A DNA stretch of 64,000 nt from Actinomycetota bacterium (GCA_018268595.1 JAFDWH010000021.1:186001-250000); one strand, 5' to 3'. Shown: positions 1-9,093, counted from the first letter of the stretch. Translations and numbers: made by a program. The notes: generated by a model from the letters alone, not told the origin.

Positions 1-1125
1 GACCGCCTCCGCCACGCGCCGCGCCGTCAGCGCGTCGCGCAGCAGCGCCAGCTCGTCGTCGTCCGCCTCGCGCCCGCGTGTGTCGGACACGAAGCGCGCC
101 ACCAGCTCGTCGTCGTCCAGCCCGCGCAGGCGCTGATAGGAGTCGTCCGGGCGCGAGCCGGCGCCCTGCGGGTCGAACGCGAGCGCCACGGCGAACGCGA
201 AGCGCCGCCGCAGCCGCTCCATCGCGTCCGCCGGGCGGACCGGGTCGGTCAGCGTCGCCTGCACCCACGCCGCCTCGGCGTCCGCGAGGCGCGGGTCGGC
301 GAGCAGCTCGTCGAGCGTCCCGCGCAGGCTCGCCAGCGGCCGGGGGACCGGCGCCGGCAGCAGCTCCACCCGCGGCAGCGCCCCCGCGACCACATCGACG
401 ACGGCGACCGACTTCGTCTGGCCGGCTTCGCTGAACGACAGCGCCAGCGGCGAGCCGGCGTAGCGGCCGAGCCCGCCGCCGACGACCTGCGGCCCGTGCA
501 GATGCCCGAGCGCGACGTAGTCGGCGCCGTCGTAGACGGCGGCCGGCACGCTCGCGGCGCCGCCGACGGCGAGGTCGCGTTCGCTCTCCGACGGCAGCCC
601 GCCGGCGACGAACGCGTGCGCCATCACCGCGACGGGCCCCGAGCGCGAAGCGGCGTCCGCGCGCACGAGCGCCATCGCCGCCGCCATCGCCGCCGCGTGC
701 GAGCGCTCCTCGAAGCCCATCGCCTCGCGCACCAGGTCCGGCTCCAGGTAGGGGATGGCGTAGACCCAGCCGTCGCCGAGCGGGATCGGCGCGCCCGCCG
801 TGAGCGGGTCGGTCCGCACGTGCACCCCGGCCCGCGCCAGCAGCCCCGCGCCGAACCCGAGCCGCGCCGCCGAGTCGTGGTTGCCCGAGACGACGACGAC
901 CGGCGCGACCTCCGCCAGCCGCGTGAGCGCCTCGTCCGCCAGCCGCACCGCGTCGACCGGCGGCAGCGCGCGGTCGTACAGGTCCCCGGCGATCAGCACG
1001 CCGTCCACGGCGGACGCCCGCGCGGCCTCCACGAGGAAGTCGACGAACCCCGCCTGCGCGCCCAGCAGATCCTCGCCGTGGAAGGCGCGTCCGAGGTGCC
1101 AGTCTGCGGTGTGGAGCAGGCGCAT
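1..1125 (-). CDS. sbcD: Exonuclease SbcD (Mre11-type nuclease subunit), 3' end outside the window
   Basis: Metallophosphoesterase subunit of the SbcCD complex, which cleaves DNA hairpins and blocked double-strand ends during repair. Read on the minus strand from the ATG at 1123-1125, the protein opens with MRLLHTADWHLG (D8, H10), followed by GDLYD near residues 47-51, GNHD at 81-84, a MAH histidine at 170 and GHLH at 207-210. These are the metal ligands of the calcineurin-like phosphoesterase fold in the usual order. About 375 codons are visible and the frame is still open at position 1, so only the C-terminal tail is missing. The partner sbcC would be expected just beyond the left edge in the same direction; it cannot be seen here. 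The 5' end faces the remnant gene at 1153. Confidence 0.93.
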   Translation of the reverse strand, partial: MRLLHTADWHLGRAFHGEDLLGAQAGFVDFLVEAARASAVDGVLIAGDLYDRALPPVDAVRLADEALTRLAEVAPVVVVSGNHDSAARLGFGAGLLARAGVHVRTDPLTAGAPIPLGDGWVYAIPYLEPDLVREAMGFEERSHAAAMAAAMALVRADAASRSGPVAVMAHAFVAGGLPSESERDLAVGGAASVPAAVYDGADYVALGHLHGPQVVGGGLGRYAGSPLALSFSEAGQTKSVAVVDVVAGALPRVELLPAPVPRPLASLRGTLDELLADPRLADAEAAWVQATLTDPVRPADAMERLRRRFAFAVALAFDPQGAGSRPDDSYQRLRGLDDDELVARFVSDTRGREADDDELALLRDALTARRVAEAV

Positions 1126-1152
1126 CGCCGTCCAAGATGGCGCGCGGGGCGG

Positions 1153-1655
1153 ATGGAACCCGGCGTACGCTGCTCCGATGCGACGCCTGCTCGCCGGCTC
1201 GCCACGCTCGTGCTGCTGGACGCGGGCGCCCTGCTGCTGCTGAGCGCGCTGCTGCCCGGCTTCCACGCCGACAGCTTCGGCGCCGCGCTGATCCTCGCGC
1301 TGCTGCTCGCGCTCGCGAACGCGCTCGTGTGGCCGCTCCTGATCCGCGTCGCGCTGCCGTTCTCGACGCGCTGCGCACGCATCCCGGGATCGGCTTCGTG
1401 CTGGTGCGCTCGGCCGCGTTCGAGGAGCTCGTTGGCTCGCACGGCGGCCTCGGCGGCGGCCAGTCGCACCCGTTCGTGCTGCACCCGGTCGCGCTGCCGT
1501 GGCCGGCCGAGGAGGTCGTCGGCGCGGAGGCGGTGCACCGCGTGCTGCGCGGCTGGCTCGCGCAGGTGGGGCAGGCGGGCTATGCGTCGACGTCGAGCGA
1601 CGCGCCGACCGCGAGCGTCGCGACGCGCACGCCCGGCGCCGCGCGCGCGACCTGA
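1153..1655 (+). pseudogene. Wreck of a holin-superfamily-IV / phosphodiesterase-type membrane protein
   Basis: Two pieces of one protein family lie in different frames. Positions 1153-1360 read a hydrophobic double membrane segment (LATLVLLDAGALLLL, then ALILALLLALANALVWPLLI), like the N-terminal holin/YvlD-like part of actinobacterial proteins whose C-terminal half is an alkaline-phosphatase-like domain. From about 1360, in the +2 shifted frame, comes what looks like the extreme C-terminus of that family: LDALRTHPGIGFVLVRSA directly joined to FEELVGSHGGLGG, then VGAEAVHRVLRGWL. The whole catalytic middle, several hundred residues, is missing, and a second shorter gap sits between VLVRS and FEEL. 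Inference: a core gene decayed by at least one large internal deletion. The tail overlaps the 3' end of the convergent hydrolase gene at 1580. The family assignment is from memory of the motifs. Confidence 0.6.
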
Positions 1656-2317
1656 GCGGCGAACGCGAGCGCCGGCGCGCGCAGTACGGCGGCGTGGCGG
1701 CGGCGCGTGCCGAGCGGCAGCAGCGTGCCCCAGTGGATCGGCACGGCGACCGCGGGCTGGACGAGCGCGACCGCGCGTGCCGCCGCGCCCGGGTCGAGGT
1801 GGCCGGGGCCGAGCGTCGGCCCCCAGCCCCAGATCGGCACGAGCACGACGTCGACGCGGCCGCGCAGCGCCTCCATCTCCGGGTGGAGTGCGGTGTCGCC
1901 GGCGAACCAGATCCGCGCGACGAGGTAGCCGAGCGCGTCGTGCACATCACGGCCGGGGAAGCGGCGCGTCGGGTGCCACGCGCGGACCGCCGCGACCGTC
2001 GCGCCACCGACCGCGACCTGCTCGCCGGCGCGCAGCTCGTGCACGCGGCCGAACGGCAGGTCGCGCAGCAGCGCGCCCGTCCCGCGCGGCGCGACCGCCG
2101 CCGTCTCCGCGCGCGCGAGCGTGCGCAGCGACGGGCGGTCGAGGTGGTCGTGGTGCGCGTGCGAGATCAGCACCGCGTCGACCGGCGCGACCGTGACGAG
2201 CGGCGCGTGACGGCGCAGGTGCGCGACGTGCGCGCGCAGCAGCGGGTCGGTCAGCAGCCGCGTCCCGTCGAGCTCCAGCAGGACGGTCGCATGCCCCAGC
2301 CAGGTGACGCGGCGCAT
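1580..2317 (-). CDS. MBL-fold metal-dependent hydrolase (UlaG-like)
   Basis: A 245-residue cytoplasmic metallo-beta-lactamase-fold hydrolase. The N-terminus MRRVTWLGHATVLLEL and the metal site SHAHHDHLD (H53, H55, D57, H58) are typical of the UlaG/beta-lactamase-like branch. Further ligands are in WHPTRRF near 113 and FAGDT near 138, and the late PIHWGT supplies the last histidine. The substrate cannot be told; relatives include lactonases and phosphodiesterases. It stands alone, with its 3' end overlapping the pseudogene remnant at 1153-1655. ATG 2315-2317 is the natural start because the conserved first strand begins at residue 1. Confidence 0.85.
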   Translation of the reverse strand: MRRVTWLGHATVLLELDGTRLLTDPLLRAHVAHLRRHAPLVTVAPVDAVLISHAHHDHLDRPSLRTLARAETAAVAPRGTGALLRDLPFGRVHELRAGEQVAVGGATVAAVRAWHPTRRFPGRDVHDALGYLVARIWFAGDTALHPEMEALRGRVDVVLVPIWGWGPTLGPGHLDPGAAARAVALVQPAVAVPIHWGTLLPLGTRRRHAAVLRAPALAFAAQVARAAPGVRVATLAVGASLDVDA

Positions 2318-2356
2318 GGGGCGGAGCGTGGCACACGCTCCGCCCCGGATGCGGCG

Positions 2357-3055
2357 TCAGGGACCGGGGAAGCCGCCGGGCGGCGGGCCGCCGGGGCCCA
2401 TCATGTGGTCGCCGTCGCGGTCGCGGTGACCGAAGCGGCCGGGGCCGGGGCCGGTGCCGTTCACGAGGTCGGCGACGTGCGCTCTGAGGTCTCTGAGGAT
2501 CGCGTCGCGCTGCGCCGACGTGAGCCGTCTGTCGGTCACCGCTCTGTCGAGCTGGCTCGTGGCGTCGTCGATCAGCGCCTGCTCGAGGCCGGCGACCGAC
2601 TTGCCCTGTGCTCTCGCGACGTCGGCGAGCGATCTGCCGCTCATGAGCGCTCTGCCGAGCTGCGCTCTCGTGAGGCCGAGATACGTCGCGGCGGCGTCGA
2701 GGCCGGCGCCGAACGGGCCGTGGCCGGGGCCGCCCATCGGGCCGCCGAAGCCGTGGCCGTCGAGGCCGGGCCCGCCGAGCGGGACGCCGTGTCTGGCGAT
2801 CTGCTGCTTGATGCGGTCGGCCTGCGCCTGCGTCAGCCGGCCGGCTCTGACCGCCTGGTCGAGCTGGTCGCCGATCGCGCCCGCGAGCGCCGATCTGAGC
2901 TGGCCGGGCGTCACGTTCAGGCGCTGCGCGGCGTCTCTCAGCACCGCGTCGCGATGGTCGCCGCCGGTCGCGGCGGCGTACGCGACGCCGCCTCCGGTCA
3001 CCGCGAGCGCCACGACGGCGCCGATCGCGGCGATGCGCTTGCGTCTTGGGTCCAC
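2357..3055 (-). CDS. Exported protein with two LTxAQ-type helical repeats
   Basis: Not a family I can name. The 232-residue product starts MDPRRKRIAAIGAVVALAVTGGGVAYA, a signal peptide or anchor, so it probably acts outside the membrane. Two similar helical modules follow: residues ~35-88 (LNVTPGQLRSAL ... QLDQAVRAGRLTQAQADRI) and ~125-198 (LGLTRAQLGRAL ... QLDRAVTDRRLTSAQRDAI), separated and followed by Gly/Pro/Met/His-rich linkers (GGPMGGPGHG, DHMMGPGG). The His/Met-rich tails could bind metal, but that is only a guess. Arginine is frequently encoded by AGA, unlike most neighbours. No operon partner. Confidence 0.6.
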   Translation of the reverse strand: MDPRRKRIAAIGAVVALAVTGGGVAYAAATGGDHRDAVLRDAAQRLNVTPGQLRSALAGAIGDQLDQAVRAGRLTQAQADRIKQQIARHGVPLGGPGLDGHGFGGPMGGPGHGPFGAGLDAAATYLGLTRAQLGRALMSGRSLADVARAQGKSVAGLEQALIDDATSQLDRAVTDRRLTSAQRDAILRDLRAHVADLVNGTGPGPGRFGHRDRDGDHMMGPGGPPPGGFPGP

Positions 3056-3155
3056 GTCCGTGCTCCTCGGGTCGGTTGGCTCGGGAAGACGGCGTCCATG
3101 GAACCGGGCGCGCCTGAGAACGACCTGGGAATCGGCTCAGAGCTGCTGGCGGCGC

Positions 3156-3530
3156 TCAGGCGCCGTACGGCGGACGCAGCCCAGGGAACATCGGGTAGTG
3201 ACGCACGTTCCCTGTGGCGAGCTCGGCGTCGTGCACGAGCGCGGTCGCCGCGACCAGCAGGTCCGCCACGCCGAGACCGCGGTGGCTGCGTCGATGGCGA
3301 CGGCCCAGCTCGCCCGCCCGTCGGCTCGTCGCCTCGTCGACCGGCGCCCAGCGCAGCGCGGCGAGCAGCTGCTCCGTGTGCGCCCGCTCGGGTGAGCGGA
3401 CGCCGCGCAGGACCTCCGCTCGCGTGATCTCCGAGCACAGCGGGATCTCATCCAGCCCGCTGAGCCAGTCGGTCGCCGCCTGCGAGCCGCGCAGGACGTC
3501 GATCAGCACCGACGTGTCGACGACGTGCAT
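3156..3530 (-). CDS. vapC: PIN-domain toxin VapC
   Basis: Ribonuclease toxin of a type II toxin-antitoxin pair. The 124-residue protein begins MHVVDTSVLIDVL; D5, E39 (TRAEVLRG) and D90 (GVADLLVAA) form the acidic PIN active site, with T106/N108 (LATGN) in the place of the usual late acidic or Asn residue. The start at 3528-3530 lies 8 bp downstream of the vapB stop. The open frame continues upstream through vapB in another register, but that extension is a shadow. Expected target is tRNA or rRNA, as in other VapC proteins; the sequence does not show which. Confidence 0.9.
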   Translation of the reverse strand: MHVVDTSVLIDVLRGSQAATDWLSGLDEIPLCSEITRAEVLRGVRSPERAHTEQLLAALRWAPVDEATSRRAGELGRRHRRSHRGLGVADLLVAATALVHDAELATGNVRHYPMFPGLRPPYGA

Positions 3531-3538
3531 CGGAGCGG

Positions 3539-3820
3539 TCAGCGCTCGCGCCGCTCGTCGAGCTCGCGCGCACGCTCGCGATCGGCCGCGCGCAGGTCTT
3601 CGACGTAGCGCTCCCCGGCGGGGAGGTAGGACGCGCAGCCGTGCGCCTCGGCGACCGCGGTGCGGAGGCGCGCGAGCGCGGTCTGCTCGGCCGCGGCCGG
3701 TTCGAGGTAGCGGTCGATCGCCTCGCGGATCAACGCCGACTTCGTGCGTCCCAGGCGCTCGGCGCGGTCGGCCAGCGCACGCTCCTGCTCGTCGGACAGG
3801 TAGATCTGCGTGCGATGCAT
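3539..3820 (-). CDS. vapB: Ribbon-helix-helix antitoxin VapB
   Basis: The 93-residue partner of vapC. MHRTQIYLSDEQERALADRAERLGRTKSALIREAIDRYL is a canonical ribbon-helix-helix (CopG/VapB) DNA-binding unit; the acidic, Arg-rich C-terminal half would wrap the toxin. ATG 3818-3820 is preferred because the family's first strand starts there. An upstream in-frame ATG at 3836-3838 would add six residues but lies inside the operator palindrome. Neither start has a clear Shine-Dalgarno sequence, so the transcript may be leaderless. It probably represses its own promoter through the palindrome at 3821-3839. Confidence 0.88.
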   Translation of the reverse strand: MHRTQIYLSDEQERALADRAERLGRTKSALIREAIDRYLEPAAAEQTALARLRTAVAEAHGCASYLPAGERYVEDLRAADRERARELDERRER

Positions 3821-3839
3821 GATGTATGAAGCATACATC
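3821..3839. promoter_or_regulatory. Palindromic operator of vapBC
   Basis: GATGTAT (3821-3827), five bases, then ATACATC (3833-3839): a perfect 7-bp inverted repeat touching the vapB start codon. AT-rich in a very GC-rich region. Position and symmetry fit binding of two ribbon-helix-helix dimers for autorepression; the binding itself is inferred. Confidence 0.65.
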
Positions 3840-3940
3840 GCTCATCGGGCCAGGTGCCGACAGGTGTCAGGTTGACCGCACCGGAAGTTGGCCATAGCCT
3901 GCGGCGCGAATCCACCGGGCAGGAAGGCGGGCGAGGCGCG

Positions 3941-6900
3941 ATGACTTCACGGACGATGCTGGCGGCCGCGGTCGCAGTCGGGACGCTGGCGCTCGGCGCG
4001 GCACCGGCGGCGGCGATCACGCGAGGCCCGCGTGCCGGCGCACGCCCGCAGCTCGACGTGCGCGCCGGCGAGCGCGCGACGGTCCCCGCCGGCGTGCGCG
4101 CCGCGCGCCACGCGCTCGCCGAGCGGCTCGGGATCGAGGCGCACGTCGCGACCGACCCCGTCGGCGGCGGCCTGCGCGTGCTCGACCGCACGAACGGCTT
4201 CCTCAGCGGCCCCCGCGCCGGCGACGCGGCCGACGTCGCGCTCGCCTACGTGCGCGCGCACGCGGGCGTCTTCGGCGTCGACGCGCAGAGCCTCGCGTCG
4301 CTCGAGCTGATGCGGCGCACGACCTCCGGCGACGGCGTCACGCACCTCACGTGGGTGCCGGTGCAGGACGGCGTCCCCGCCTACGACAGCGCGCTGCGCG
4401 TCCACGTCACGCGCGACGGCCGCGTCCTCGCCGCCGCCGGCCCGCCGCTCGGCGGCCTCGCGCTGCCGACGACGACGCCGCGCCTGACCGCCTCGCAGGC
4501 GCTCGCCGTCGCGCGCAACGACGTGGGCGCGAAGGCGGCCCTGCCGCGCGCGCACACGAGCGCGGGTCCGCAGCGCCTCACGACCTTCAGCGACGGCGAC
4601 CGCGCGAGCCTCGTCGCGTTCGAGTCGCCGAGCGGGGATCGGCTCGCGTGGCGGGTGATCGCCGCCGGCACCGACCCGTACGTGTTCGAGGTGGTCGTCG
4701 ACGCGGCGAGCGGGGAGATCCTGGCGCGCCACTCGCTGACCGACTTCGCCTCCACCGCCGACGTGCTCGCCTACCACCCCGGCGCGGCCGCCGGCGGGAC
4801 GCAGTTCCCGGTCGACATCACGAGATGGCTGAACGCGTCCGCCACCACGCTCACGGGGCCGTACGCGCACGCGTACGCCGACCCCGACAACGACGACGAC
4901 TTCGCCGACGCCGGCGAGGAGATCAACCCGAACGTCGCCAGCGACTGGCTCTACACGCCGACGCCGGTCGTGGCGGCGAGCGGTCAGTTCTGCTCCAGCT
5001 ACAGCGGCGTCTGCACCTGGGACGGGGCGAACTTCTCGACCGAGACGAGAAACCGCGCGCAGGCGACGACGCAGGTCTTCTACTTCGTCAGCAACTTCCA
5101 CGACTGGCTCGCGCAGGCGCCGATCGGCTTCGACGACGCGTCCGGCAACTTCGAGCTCAACGGGACCAACGGCAGCGACCCCGTGCTGGCCGAGGCCGAC
5201 GACGGCGGCGGCGTCGACAACGCGAACATGTCGACGCTGCCCGACGGCCAGTCGCCGCGCATGCAGATGTACCTGTTCAAGAACGTCGCCGGCGCACCGT
5301 GGCCGGCCGTCAACGGCGCCGACGACGCGAGCGTCGTCTACCACGAGTACACGCACGGGCTCTCGAACCGCCTCGTCGACCCGCTCAACGCCGACGGCCT
5401 CAACGCCAACCAGTCCGGCGCGATGGGCGAGGGCTGGAGCGACTGGTACGCAATGGACTACCTCGTCGCGCATGGCCTCGTGTCGGACACCGGCGCCGAC
5501 GGCGAGGTCCGCGTCGGCGAGTACGTCACCGACAACAGAACCCGCGGCATCCGTACCCAGCCGCTCGACTGCTCCGTCGGCTCCGCGGCGCCGGCCTGCG
5601 GCGGCAGCGCCGTCGCAAGACACGGCGGCGGCTACACCTACGCCGACCTCGGCCGCGTCGGCGGCTACGACGCGAGCACGCCGTCGTTCGAGGTCCACGA
5701 CGACGGCGAGATCTGGTCGGAGACGCTGTGGGACCTGCGCAAGACGCTCGGCGCGACGACCGCACGCGGGCTGATCACCGACGCGATGCGCCTCTCGCCG
5801 CTCGACCCGTCGTTCCTCGACGAGCGCGACGCGATCCTGCTCGCCGACCAGATCGACAACAGAGGGGTGAACCACGACGCGATCTGGCAGGTCTTCGCGA
5901 CCCGCGGGATGGGCTACGGCGCGCGCACGACGAGCCCCAACGCGACGCGCGCGCAGGCGTCGTTCGCGACGCCGCACCTGGTCGAGAACGGCGGCAGCGG
6001 CTACGACGACTCGGGCGCGTTCGGCGACGGCGACGGGGTCGCCGAGCCGGGCGAGATCCTGCGCTTCGCGGTGCTGCTGCAGAACCCGGGGCTCGTCGGC
6101 CTCACGCACGTGCACGGCTCGCTCCACGCGGTGACGCCGGGCGTGTCGGTCGTCGTGCCCGACGCCGACTTCGGCGCGATCGCGGCCGGCGACAGCGCCG
6201 TCGACGCGAGCGACTACGTGCTGACGCTCGGGTCCGGGCTCGCGTGCGGCAGCCAGGTGCAGCTGACGCTGCACGTCACGAGCGACCAGGGCTCCTTCGA
6301 CGTGCCGCTGCTGATCTCGCTCGGCGCGGGCGACGCCGTCTTCAGCTCCGGCGACTCGTTCCCGAAGTCGATCCCCGACAACAGTCCGAGAAGCGGCGCC
6401 GTCTCGACGCTGTCGGTGCCCTCCGGCGGGCGGATCGACACGCTGCGCGCGACGGTGAACATCTCGCACACGGCCGTCGGCGACCTGCACGCGTGGCTGA
6501 CCTCGCCGGCCGGAACCAAGGTCGACCTCGTCGAGACGCCCTTCTCCGGCCTCGACTGGAGCGGGCCGGTGACGTTCGACGACGGCGCGTCTCAGGCGAT
6601 CCAGGACGTCCCCGACGGCGCCGGCTCGCTCGGGACCGCCTACGTGCCGGACGAGCCGCTGGCGACGTTCGCGGGCGAGAACCGCGCCGGTCCGTGGACG
6701 CTGCGCGTGACCGACAACTACGCGCTCGACAGCGGCACGCTCAACGGCTGGAGCATCGACACGGACCAGCCGTCCTGCTCGACCACCACGACGCTGCCGC
6801 TCGCGACGACCGGCGCCGCGGGCGCGGTGAGCACGGGCGGCGCGACGCTCGCCGGCTCGGTCACGCCGGGCGGGGCGGCGACGACGTACGCCTTCCAGTA

Positions 6901-7456
6901 CGGCGCCACGAGCGCGTACGGCCAGACGACGGCGACCGGCTCGGCCGGCTCCGGCGGCGTCGCGGTCGCCGAGAGCGCCGCCGTCTCGGGCCTGGCGGCC
7001 GCGACGACGTACCACTTCCGCATCGTCGCGTTCCGCGACGGGGTGCGGGTCGCGGCCGGCGCCGACCAGACGTTCACGACGTCCGCGGGGACGTCGAACG
7101 TCACGCCGCCGCCGCCGACCAGACCGACGCCGCACGTCGGCTTCCGCACCCACAGAGCGACGGTGAGCGCGCGCGGCACGTTCGTGTTCGCGTTCGGCGC
7201 GACCGGCGGCCGCAGCGGCCGCATCCGCTTCACGATCCCCAAGCACGGCAGGACGAAGGCGATCGCGTTTGGCAGCCGCTCGTTCGCCGTCCCGGCCAGC
7301 GGGCGCGTGCGCGTGACGATCAAGCTCTCGCGCAGAGCGCTCGCGCAGCTGCGCAGGCGTCACCGCCTGCTCGTGCGGGTGACCGTGACGTTCGCGGGGA
7401 TCACGTTCGGCGAGCCGCTGAAGCTCAGCGCGCCGGCTCACCGCCGGCGCCGCTGA
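3941..7456 (+). CDS. Secreted M36 (fungalysin) metallopeptidase with P-domain and C-terminal beta domains
   Basis: A 1171-residue secreted zinc protease. ATG 3941 follows an AGGAAGG ribosome binding site and gives a signal peptide (MLAAAVAVGTLALGAAPAAA). A propeptide of the FTP/PepSY type covers roughly 30-260. The catalytic domain has HEYTHG (H468, H472) and the third ligand in EGWSDWYAMDY (E497), the M36 signature. After it come a beta domain, a proprotein-convertase P domain (~807-943, FPKSIPDNSPRSG to GWSIDTDQ), a fibronectin-III-like module (~955-1055) and a basic beta-rich tail ending HRRRR. The extra C-terminal modules suggest substrate or surface binding. The 3' end overlaps the convergent methyltransferase gene by 32 bp. 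AGA codons are frequent, as in other native genes. Confidence 0.9.
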   Translation: MTSRTMLAAAVAVGTLALGAAPAAAITRGPRAGARPQLDVRAGERATVPAGVRAARHALAERLGIEAHVATDPVGGGLRVLDRTNGFLSGPRAGDAADVALAYVRAHAGVFGVDAQSLASLELMRRTTSGDGVTHLTWVPVQDGVPAYDSALRVHVTRDGRVLAAAGPPLGGLALPTTTPRLTASQALAVARNDVGAKAALPRAHTSAGPQRLTTFSDGDRASLVAFESPSGDRLAWRVIAAGTDPYVFEVVVDAASGEILARHSLTDFASTADVLAYHPGAAAGGTQFPVDITRWLNASATTLTGPYAHAYADPDNDDDFADAGEEINPNVASDWLYTPTPVVAASGQFCSSYSGVCTWDGANFSTETRNRAQATTQVFYFVSNFHDWLAQAPIGFDDASGNFELNGTNGSDPVLAEADDGGGVDNANMSTLPDGQSPRMQMYLFKNVAGAPWPAVNGADDASVVYHEYTHGLSNRLVDPLNADGLNANQSGAMGEGWSDWYAMDYLVAHGLVSDTGADGEVRVGEYVTDNRTRGIRTQPLDCSVGSAAPACGGSAVARHGGGYTYADLGRVGGYDASTPSFEVHDDGEIWSETLWDLRKTLGATTARGLITDAMRLSPLDPSFLDERDAILLADQIDNRGVNHDAIWQVFATRGMGYGARTTSPNATRAQASFATPHLVENGGSGYDDSGAFGDGDGVAEPGEILRFAVLLQNPGLVGLTHVHGSLHAVTPGVSVVVPDADFGAIAAGDSAVDASDYVLTLGSGLACGSQVQLTLHVTSDQGSFDVPLLISLGAGDAVFSSGDSFPKSIPDNSPRSGAVSTLSVPSGGRIDTLRATVNISHTAVGDLHAWLTSPAGTKVDLVETPFSGLDWSGPVTFDDGASQAIQDVPDGAGSLGTAYVPDEPLATFAGENRAGPWTLRVTDNYALDSGTLNGWSIDTDQPSCSTTTTLPLATTGAAGAVSTGGATLAGSVTPGGAATTYAFQYGATSAYGQTTATGSAGSGGVAVAESAAVSGLAAATTYHFRIVAFRDGVRVAAGADQTFTTSAGTSNVTPPPPTRPTPHVGFRTHRATVSARGTFVFAFGATGGRSGRIRFTIPKHGRTKAIAFGSRSFAVPASGRVRVTIKLSRRALAQLRRRHRLLVRVTVTFAGITFGEPLKLSAPAHRRRR

Positions 7457-8168
7457 GCCGCCACGCGAACAGCACGGCGGCGACCGCGGTCGCGAGGTTG
7501 AGGCTGGAGACGCCGGGGCGCATCGGCAGCCGCAGGCGCGCGTCGGCGCGCGCGAGCAGCGCGTCGGAGAGGCCGTGGCGCTCGGTCCCGAACGCGAGCA
7601 CCGCGTCCGCCGGCAGTCGCGCCGGGTCGAGCGGCTCGCCGTCGGGATCGAGCGCGAGCAGCGGGCGGCCGGCGAGCGCGGCGTCGTGCGCGCGGCCGAC
7701 GGGCAGCGCGAAGTGCAGCCCCGCGGCACCGCGCAGCGCCGCCGGGTCCCACGGGTCGTGCATGCCCGTCGTCAACACGGCGGCGGCGTCCGCGGCGGCC
7801 GCGACGCGCACGACCGCGCCGACGTTGCCGAGATCACGCGGGTCCTCCAGCAGCACGACCGGGCCCGCGGCGGGCATGCGAAAGGGCGGCCGCCGCGCGA
7901 GCGCGACGACCCGCGTGCGCGGTGCGCGCGGCACGAGCGTCGCCAGCAGCTCTGCCGGCACCGGCTCGGCGGCGAGCGCGCGGAAGCGGCCGGCGAGGTC
8001 GGGCGCCAGCTCGGCCGCGAGCCGTTCGAGCGCGTCCGGGTCGGCCGCCGCCACCAGCTCGACCTCGGCGCCGAAGCGCAGCGCGTGCTTCAACGCGTGG
8101 AAGCCTTCGAGCAGCGCCAGGCGCTCGTCCCCGCGCGCCTGCTGGAAGCGCCGCTGCAGCGCGCTCAC
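7425..8168 (-). CDS. SpoU/TrmH-family RNA 2'-O-methyltransferase
   Basis: SAM-dependent SPOUT methyltransferase of 247 residues acting on rRNA or tRNA. The three family motifs appear in order: LLEDPRDLGNVGAVVRVAAAAD (motif 1), AFGTERHGLSD (motif 2) and LNLATAVAAVLFAWRL (motif 3, knot). The N-terminal ~90 residues form the usual RNA-binding substrate domain. The start is GTG 8166-8168, overlapping the stop of the upstream MBL gene as GTGA, so the two are probably translationally coupled. The long open frame further upstream is a shadow of that gene. The exact nucleotide modified cannot be told. Confidence 0.88.
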   Translation of the reverse strand: MSALQRRFQQARGDERLALLEGFHALKHALRFGAEVELVAAADPDALERLAAELAPDLAGRFRALAAEPVPAELLATLVPRAPRTRVVALARRPPFRMPAAGPVVLLEDPRDLGNVGAVVRVAAAADAAAVLTTGMHDPWDPAALRGAAGLHFALPVGRAHDAALAGRPLLALDPDGEPLDPARLPADAVLAFGTERHGLSDALLARADARLRLPMRPGVSSLNLATAVAAVLFAWRLSGAGGEPAR

Positions 8169-9061
8169 GCGACGAGTGGGCGGTCGGCGTCGGTGCGCGG
8201 CAGCGCCGCGAGCGTCGCGTCGCGGCTGACGGCGCGGACCTCGTCGGGGACCGTCTCCAGCCGCACGCGGCTGACGAAGCCGAGCGGCGCGCCGAGCGGC
8301 TTGAAGAAGTCGTCGTAGTGCGTCGGCACGACGACGCGCGGGTCGAGCCGCGGCAGCACGCGCTGCCAGTAGCGCGGCGTGACCGCGCGGCCGGCGACGC
8401 CGGCGAGGAACACGTCGACCGGCTCGTCGCGCAGCGCTGCGTCGATCAGGTTCGCGCTGCCCTGGTGGTAGAAGCTCGTGCCGGCGACCTCGATGCGGAT
8501 GCCCCACACCTGCCCGCAGCGGTAGGCGCCCGGCGTGAGCCCGTGCAGGTGATCGCAGCTCAGCTCGCCGTCGAACGGCACGCGCAGGCCGAGCAGCAGC
8601 TTCGAGTGCGCGCTCGGCGTGAACGAGACGACGAACGGCCCCAGCTCGTAGCGGCGGTACGGCTCGACCTCGACCGCGAGCCCGCCGAGCCCGTGCAGCC
8701 GCATCAGCGCCGCGAGCGACGCGGAGCCGTACGCGGGTGCGCGGAAGCGCTGCGCGATCGCGGGCGCGTCGACCGCGTGGTCGAAGTGCGTGTGGCCGAC
8801 CAGCACGCCGGCGACGTCGGCGCCGTCCGCCGCGCCGATCCAGCGGTCGAGCTGGGCCGCGTCGGGCAGCGCGCGGCGCCGCAGCAGCAGGCTGCGCAGC
8901 GGCACGCGCGAGACGTACGGGTCGACGAACAGCGACACGCCCTCGTACGTGATGCGGTAGCCGGAGACGCCGAGCCACTCCAGCTCCAGGCCGCGCGGCA
9001 GCGCCAGCGGCACGGCCTCGAGGCCGCGCAGCGCGTCGGCGTCGTCGCGCGAGCTGGACAT
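8165..9061 (-). CDS. MBL-fold hydrolase (UlaG/NAPE-PLD-like)
   Basis: A 298-residue metallo-beta-lactamase-fold protein, MSSSRDDADALRG at the N-terminus. Metal ligands: GHTHFDH (near 96), a Ser-Ala-His in FTPSAHSKL, FYHQGSANLID and the final PTHYDDFF. The HxHxDH plus PxHYDD pattern resembles the NAPE-PLD/UlaG group; the substrate is unknown. ATG 9059-9061 was chosen over an in-frame ATG 42 bp upstream because that one would overlap the divergent methyltransferase start. First gene of a two-gene unit with the RNA methyltransferase. Confidence 0.82.
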   Translation of the reverse strand: MSSSRDDADALRGLEAVPLALPRGLELEWLGVSGYRITYEGVSLFVDPYVSRVPLRSLLLRRRALPDAAQLDRWIGAADGADVAGVLVGHTHFDHAVDAPAIAQRFRAPAYGSASLAALMRLHGLGGLAVEVEPYRRYELGPFVVSFTPSAHSKLLLGLRVPFDGELSCDHLHGLTPGAYRCGQVWGIRIEVAGTSFYHQGSANLIDAALRDEPVDVFLAGVAGRAVTPRYWQRVLPRLDPRVVVPTHYDDFFKPLGAPLGFVSRVRLETVPDEVRAVSRDATLAALPRTDADRPLVA

Positions 9062-9093
9062 CCGGCCGACCGTACCGCAACACTCCGGGGGCG

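Noticed and set aside
3947-7729. 1260-residue open frame antisense to the M36 protease
   Set aside because: Arg/Val/Glu/Asp-rich repeats of the kind made by reading GC-rich coding DNA backwards; no domain, and the forward protease has full catalytic motifs.
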